Shown here: positions 4,924 through 8,486 of the stretch, one piece after another
How the letters are laid out: every line of letters begins with the position of its first letter
How positions within the stretch are numbered: the first letter of the stretch is position 1
Assembly (NCBI GenBank): GCA_002492295.1
Contig: DKYC01000099.1
Location: 7,379-15,864 of the forward strand
Reading direction: 5' to 3'
DNA length: 8,486 nucleotides
Source: Lachnospiraceae bacterium UBA7110
Lineage (GTDB): Bacteria; Bacillota; Clostridia; Lachnospirales; Lachnospiraceae
Position numbers and translations under genes: made by a program
The notes under the pieces: generated by a model
Databases searched by the model: none
Seen by the model: only the letters and a program-made list of their open reading frames with translations
What the model was told of the DNA's origin: nothing

Positions 4924-6225
4924 ATGTCACTTGGAATTGTTATTTCTAATCATAATATGGGGCATAAAACCGTGGAATGTCTTTCCTCGGTTTTCGGCTC
5001 GGCTCTTGATTCCTTTCGGGTTTTTATTGTGGATATGGCATCCTCCGATGACTCTGTTCCTGTTATGGAAAAACATATAAAAGAGCGGATAAAAGAACAT
5101 TTTAACGGGCAAATCCGACTGACATGCCGCAACGAGGATTTAGGGAGCTGCGGCGGTCTGAATATAGGCATCCGGCAGGCGCTGGATGCAGGCTGCGATT
5201 ATATCTGCTGTCTTGGTGAAGCCGTTACAGTGGAACCTGCCGCACTGGGCATAATGATGCGCTTTATGCAGTCCCACCCGCAAGTGGGAATGACTGGTGC
5301 AAAGGTTTACCATAAACACATGCCGCATTATATACAGCAGTTCGGCATTGCCGTTGATTTTAAGAATTTCCGGGCGAACACACTCTACGCAGACTGTGCT
5401 GACAGTCCCGACCTTCCAAGCGAGGTCTACTGTGACGCCGTAAGCGCATGCGCCATGATGGTTTCCGCATCCGCCATCCGTGCGGTCGGCATGATGCCGG
5501 ACGATAACTTCCTGTACTGGGATGACACAGAATGGGGATTTCTGATGAAACAGGCAGGCTTCGAGGTTGCCGCGCTTGCGGATGCAAAAATGTACCATTC
5601 CGCAAATCCGATGCGGCGATGCGACAATACCAAAGTGAATTATTATCTGACGCGTAACTGCCTGAACTTTTTTATGAAATATACCCATCCCGAAAAATGC
5701 ATGAAAATGAGCATTGTCCTTCTGCGTTCCATTTTTGAGTCCTTTTATTTGCACCGTATGGGACAGGCACACAATATGGCGCAGTCAGACCTTACCGCAC
5801 TCAACGACGCGATTTACGGGCTGCGCGGCATCGCTCCGGCAAGCCGGATTCTCGCAAACGACGAAAACGGTTTAGGGTTTGTAAACTTTTTTGAGGAACA
5901 CGAAGCGGTCTATATGGAGGATGACGACCCGTTTTTGGAACAGGTCATCCGGCAGATTAACCCGGATATCCGTTTTTTGCAGCTCCCCCAAAAAGATGCC
6001 GTAACAATTGTGCGCTGCAAGTCCATTCTCGGCATTAAAGACTTTGATTATCAGCTTGATTTCAGTGATGAAGTGGTTTACATTGACAAAAACTACCGGA
6101 TGCTCGCCACGCGTGAGGACGCGAAGCTTGTAAAAGATTATGAGGCAGGACTGCAGCTGTTTTTATATGCCATGCAGCCCGCCGTTCTCCGGCGTATCAG
6201 TGAAACGCGCGGGATTGAATTTTAA
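4924..6225 (+). CDS. GT2-like glycosyltransferase (rhamnosyltransferase-like fold) with altered DXD site
   Basis: The 433-residue product starts with a GT2 domain at about 1-230: GIVISNHN (4-11), VDMASSDDS (36-44), the conserved NEDLGSCGGLNIGIRQAL (70-87), DYICCL (92-97), and the acceptor-side acidic motif YWDDTEWGF (198-206) followed by AGF. This pattern resembles WbbL/RfbF-type transferases. The usual metal-binding NxD/DxD after the DYI-L strand is replaced by GEAVTVEP (98-105), so activity or metal use may be changed. Residues 310-433 form an extra C-terminal region I do not recognise. I chose the ATG at 4924: GGAGG lies 6 nt upstream, whereas an in-frame ATG at 4894 sits at the predicted transcription start with no binding site. 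It lies between divergent and flagellar genes; a role in flagellin or surface glycan modification is inferred. Confidence 0.8.
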   Translation: MSLGIVISNHNMGHKTVECLSSVFGSALDSFRVFIVDMASSDDSVPVMEKHIKERIKEHFNGQIRLTCRNEDLGSCGGLNIGIRQALDAGCDYICCLGEAVTVEPAALGIMMRFMQSHPQVGMTGAKVYHKHMPHYIQQFGIAVDFKNFRANTLYADCADSPDLPSEVYCDAVSACAMMVSASAIRAVGMMPDDNFLYWDDTEWGFLMKQAGFEVAALADAKMYHSANPMRRCDNTKVNYYLTRNCLNFFMKYTHPEKCMKMSIVLLRSIFESFYLHRMGQAHNMAQSDLTALNDAIYGLRGIAPASRILANDENGLGFVNFFEEHEAVYMEDDDPFLEQVIRQINPDIRFLQLPQKDAVTIVRCKSILGIKDFDYQLDFSDEVVYIDKNYRMLATREDAKLVKDYEAGLQLFLYAMQPAVLRRISETRGIEF

Positions 6226-6263
6226 TTTGATGGCAGGCAGATAGTCGAATTGTGCCATTTATG

Positions 6264-6291
6264 TAAACTCCTGCGACAATTTCTCCGATAT
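6264..6291 (+). promoter_or_regulatory. Sigma-28 (SigD) type flagellar promoter
   Basis: TAAA (6264-6267), 16-bp spacer and TCCGATAT (6284-6291) match the Gram-positive SigD consensus TAAA-N14-16-GCCGATAT except for one base. The start would be about 35 bp upstream of the ATG at 6334. It puts the next gene in the late flagellar/motility regulon, independent of the glycosyltransferase upstream. Confidence 0.75.
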
Positions 6292-6333
6292 ATTATAAGG
6301 AAACCCAAAACAATACATAAAGGGGAGATTGAA

Positions 6334-6807
6334 ATGGATTACAGAAAAACATATGAGTTTTTATTAAATGATTTATGTAGCGCATACCGGAACATGCTGA
6401 ACATTTTGGACAAGATTGATGGCTTAGACAGTCTTTTAAACGATGTGTCCGGCGAGCGCAGACCTGACGCGGATTTCGTTTACGCCATTGCCACGCAGAA
6501 GGAGCGCATGATTGCACGGCTTGACAGGATTTCCGTTGAGGTTGAAACAAATCATGTAAAACTTGAAAATCTGATGTCACTTTGCCAGGAAATTGCAACG
6601 CTTCCGATGTACAAGTATATGGAAAATCTGCAGCTTTTGACGTATTACCGGATTAATGCGATTATGAACGAGGAGGCAGCCGCAACGCCGCAGGTGATTG
6701 ACAAACTGACTGCATGCAAGGAGTCGATGGAGCTGGATTTAAAGATTAGCGAAGTGCCAAAGGAGCAGCGGCAGGTTTTTATGTTCGTACCAGATAGGAG
6801 GAAGTAG
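6334..6807 (+). CDS. Small helical protein, possible FlgN/FliT-like flagellar export chaperone
   Basis: This 157-residue, apparently all-helical cytoplasmic protein has no signal peptide and no Cys cluster. Residues 1-35 (MDYRKTYEFLLNDL, NMLNILDKIDGLDSLL) and 48-85 (YAIATQKERMIARLDRISVE, KLENL) have the heptad-like pattern and glutamate/arginine spacing seen in FlgN-type chaperones, which hold hook-filament junction proteins before export. Size also fits that family (about 140-160). The likeness is structural rather than a clear motif match. An AAAGGGGAG ribosome binding site lies 6 nt before the ATG at 6334; upstream in-frame codons lack one and fall in the promoter. It is driven by a near-consensus sigma-28 promoter and sits tail to tail with flagellin, supporting a motility role. 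A FliT-like or unrelated coiled-coil function cannot be excluded. Confidence 0.7.
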   Translation: MDYRKTYEFLLNDLCSAYRNMLNILDKIDGLDSLLNDVSGERRPDADFVYAIATQKERMIARLDRISVEVETNHVKLENLMSLCQEIATLPMYKYMENLQLLTYYRINAIMNEEAAATPQVIDKLTACKESMELDLKISEVPKEQRQVFMFVPDRRK

Positions 6808-6852
6808 GGAATTATTATCGTTGCAAGTTATTTTTCCATATAAACGCACTAA

Positions 6853-6880
6853 AACAGGGGCTCCTTTCGAAGCCCCTGTT
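6853..6880. terminator. Hairpin terminator between the chaperone-like gene and flagellin
   Basis: AACAGGGGCT (6853-6862) pairs with AGCCCCTGTT (6871-6880), a 10-bp GC-rich stem with an 8-nt loop. On the minus strand it is followed by GTTTTAG, a short U-run serving flagellin; on plus the downstream run is weak. It lies 45 bp beyond the chaperone-like stop and 106 bp beyond the flagellin stop. Confidence 0.75.
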
Positions 6881-6986
6881 CCATTATAATGGTAGAAACG
6901 AATCTCTAACATCTTATAAACTGTTTGGACACATTACTGATTGATTCAGCATCTATACGTTATCTAACTAACTTCGATATAATTTA

Positions 6987-8483
6987 TTATCCTAAGATAG
7001 AAAGTACGCCCTGGTTAGACTGGTTAGACTGTGCAAGCATAGACTGACCTGCCTGTGAAAGGATATTAGCGTTAGAGTACTTAACCATCTCTGTAGCCAT
7101 ATCTGTATCACGGATAGCTGACTCAGCTGCTGTTGTATTCTCAACGATGTTATCCAAGTTGTTGATTGTATGCTCTAATCTGTTCTGAACAGCACCGAGA
7201 GCAGATCTCTGTGTAGAAACCTTCTTGATAGCTGCAGCGATTGTCTCGATAGCATCCGTAGCGTTTGCACCGGTTGCACCGTTAACCTTCAAGCCATTTA
7301 CACCAAGTCCCTTAGCTGTCATAGCATCGATATTGATGTTAATCTTGTTGTTAGCCGTTCCGTCAGCACCTACATGGAAGCTCATCTTCAATGCAGCTGT
7401 CTGATCCTTAACTGCTGATACCAACTGCCCCTTAGCAACACTTACTGCTGAAACCTCTCTTCCAAGTGCATCATATACACGAGGCACACCGGAGTTTGCT
7501 GTAACAGTACCTGCTGCACCCGGTCCAGAAGCTCCGCCTGCCGTAAAGTACTTGTCAAGCTTGTTAGCCGAGATGCGGTTTCCGTCTGCATCATAGAGTG
7601 AATAAACATCACCCTTAGCATATGCCGCTGATACGGAGTAAGCCGTAACAATCTGTGACAAACCTGCTACCGCCTTAAAGTTAGCTCCCTGTTGTACAGT
7701 TACCGCTGCAACAACCTTTCCATTCGCATTTGTAATCTGGAACGTTCCTGCCTTTTGGCTGACTGATACTACGTTAAAGTTCGCCTTTGCATCACTGCCG
7801 TTCAGTTCAAGTGCATAAACAACTTCATCCTTGCCGCCAGCTCCCTTTACAGTAGACGTTGTAATTGTGAAGCCCTGATCTCTGATAGCCTTTGCAAGGT
7901 TGTTTGAATCAGTTGCTGTAACCTTAGAGTCGTTATCTCTGAATGAAACAGTAACTGACATACCTGTAGCCGTATCATCTGCCTTTACGATACTAGCTGA
8001 TGCCTGAGTTGCGTTTGATATTGTCTTATAGTTGTAGGTATACTTCATAGCGTCAACGTTCTTTGTGTCACCCTTTAAGAGATATGTCTCATTGAACTTG
8101 GTTGTCTCAGCAACACGGTCAATTTCCTGTGTCAACTGATCAATCTCGTCCTGGATGTATGAACGGTCGTCTTCTGAGTTCGTGCCGTTTGCTGACTGAA
8201 TTGCTAACTCGTTCATTCTCTGAAGCATATCATGAACTTCTGTCAACGCACCTTCTGCTGTCTGTACAGAACTGATGCCGTCCTCAGCATTTGCAGATGC
8301 CTGTGTAAGACCTCTAATCTGCTTTCTCATTTTCTCAGAAATCGCAAGACCTGCTGCGTTATCTGCTGCACGGTTAATCTGATAGCCTGAAGATAACTTC
8401 TCTGTAGACTTCTTTGCTGCGCTCTGTGTGATGCCTAACATTCTGTTAGAGTTCATTGCCTGTAAATTGTGCTGTACTACCAT
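6987..8483 (-). CDS. hag: Flagellin, major flagellar filament subunit
   Basis: Flagellin polymerises into the filament after export through the flagellar type III system. The product has 498 residues. The conserved D0/D1 N-terminal part (about 1-140) has MNSNRML, STEKLSSGYQINRAADNAAG and the ELAIQSANGTNS helix; KFNETYLLKG marks its end. The conserved C-terminal D1/D0 part (about 415-498) has RLEHTINNLDNI, SAIRDTDMATEMVKYS, NILSQAGQSML and QGVLSILG. Between them lies a variable surface domain of about 270 residues, rich in Ala, Thr, Ser and Val and without Cys, larger than that of Bacillus Hag. The ATG at 8483 gives the standard MVVQHNL start; its promoter and ribosome binding site lie outside the window. 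The hairpin at 6853-6880 is the likely terminator. The symbol follows Gram-positive naming; fliC is equivalent. Confidence 0.97.
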   Translation of the reverse strand: MVVQHNLQAMNSNRMLGITQSAAKKSTEKLSSGYQINRAADNAAGLAISEKMRKQIRGLTQASANAEDGISSVQTAEGALTEVHDMLQRMNELAIQSANGTNSEDDRSYIQDEIDQLTQEIDRVAETTKFNETYLLKGDTKNVDAMKYTYNYKTISNATQASASIVKADDTATGMSVTVSFRDNDSKVTATDSNNLAKAIRDQGFTITTSTVKGAGGKDEVVYALELNGSDAKANFNVVSVSQKAGTFQITNANGKVVAAVTVQQGANFKAVAGLSQIVTAYSVSAAYAKGDVYSLYDADGNRISANKLDKYFTAGGASGPGAAGTVTANSGVPRVYDALGREVSAVSVAKGQLVSAVKDQTAALKMSFHVGADGTANNKININIDAMTAKGLGVNGLKVNGATGANATDAIETIAAAIKKVSTQRSALGAVQNRLEHTINNLDNIVENTTAAESAIRDTDMATEMVKYSNANILSQAGQSMLAQSNQSNQGVLSILG

Positions 8484-8486
8484 AAT

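Noticed and set aside
5140..5772. Long open frame antisense to the second glycosyltransferase
   Set aside because: It is a shadow of the real gene, His/Cys-rich in composition, with no ribosome binding site or family motif.
6230..6258. Inverted repeat ATGGCA/TGCCAT as a terminator after the second glycosyltransferase
   Set aside because: Only 6 bp of stem with a 17-nt loop and no T-run.
6881..6892. 12-bp palindrome CCATTATAATGG as an operator
   Set aside because: It lies between two convergent genes just beyond a terminator hairpin, far from any promoter; it may be chance in AT-rich DNA.

Overview
The window looks like a chromosomal segment of a motile, anaerobic Gram-positive bacterium of the Lachnospiraceae type (Roseburia / Agathobacter / Butyrivibrio-like). 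That placement is inferred from the flagellin termini (MVVQHNLQAMNSNRML at one end, QGVLSILG at the other), the rpmG-secE-nusG-rplK-rplA gene order, strong AGGAGG ribosome binding sites and a SigD/sigma-28 type promoter. It was not checked by any search.

Positions 1-2013 (minus strand) hold a core transcription/translation operon. In transcription order it runs from a sigma-A promoter (1985-2013) through rpmG (L33), secE, nusG, rplK (L11) and the first seven codons of rplA (L1), which leaves the window. A second sigma-A promoter lies between nusG and rplK. A GTGGGAGGG...ACCAC motif occurs twice, in the rplK leader and right at the rplA ribosome binding site. It fits a pair of L1-protein autoregulatory mRNA sites. 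NusG carries an unusual, charged N-terminal extension of about 83 residues.

Positions 2014-2259 are a non-coding gap between divergent genes. Positions 2260-8483 form a flagellum-related accessory segment: a FliD-like (filament cap-like) protein on plus; a GT2 glycosyltransferase with a TPR-like tail on minus; a second GT2-like protein on plus, lacking the usual DXD; a small helical protein on plus behind a near-consensus sigma-28 promoter, plausibly a FlgN/FliT-type export chaperone; and a large 498-residue flagellin on minus. The two glycosyltransferases diverge from a shared 163-bp promoter region. The FliD-like gene and the first glycosyltransferase converge on a shared terminator hairpin. 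The small helical gene and flagellin also converge on a hairpin.

A reasonable but unproven reading is that the second half serves flagellar filament assembly and decoration: filament subunit, a cap-like protein, a candidate chaperone, and two candidate flagellin-modifying glycosyltransferases. No insertion sequence, CRISPR array, tRNA or rRNA gene was seen.
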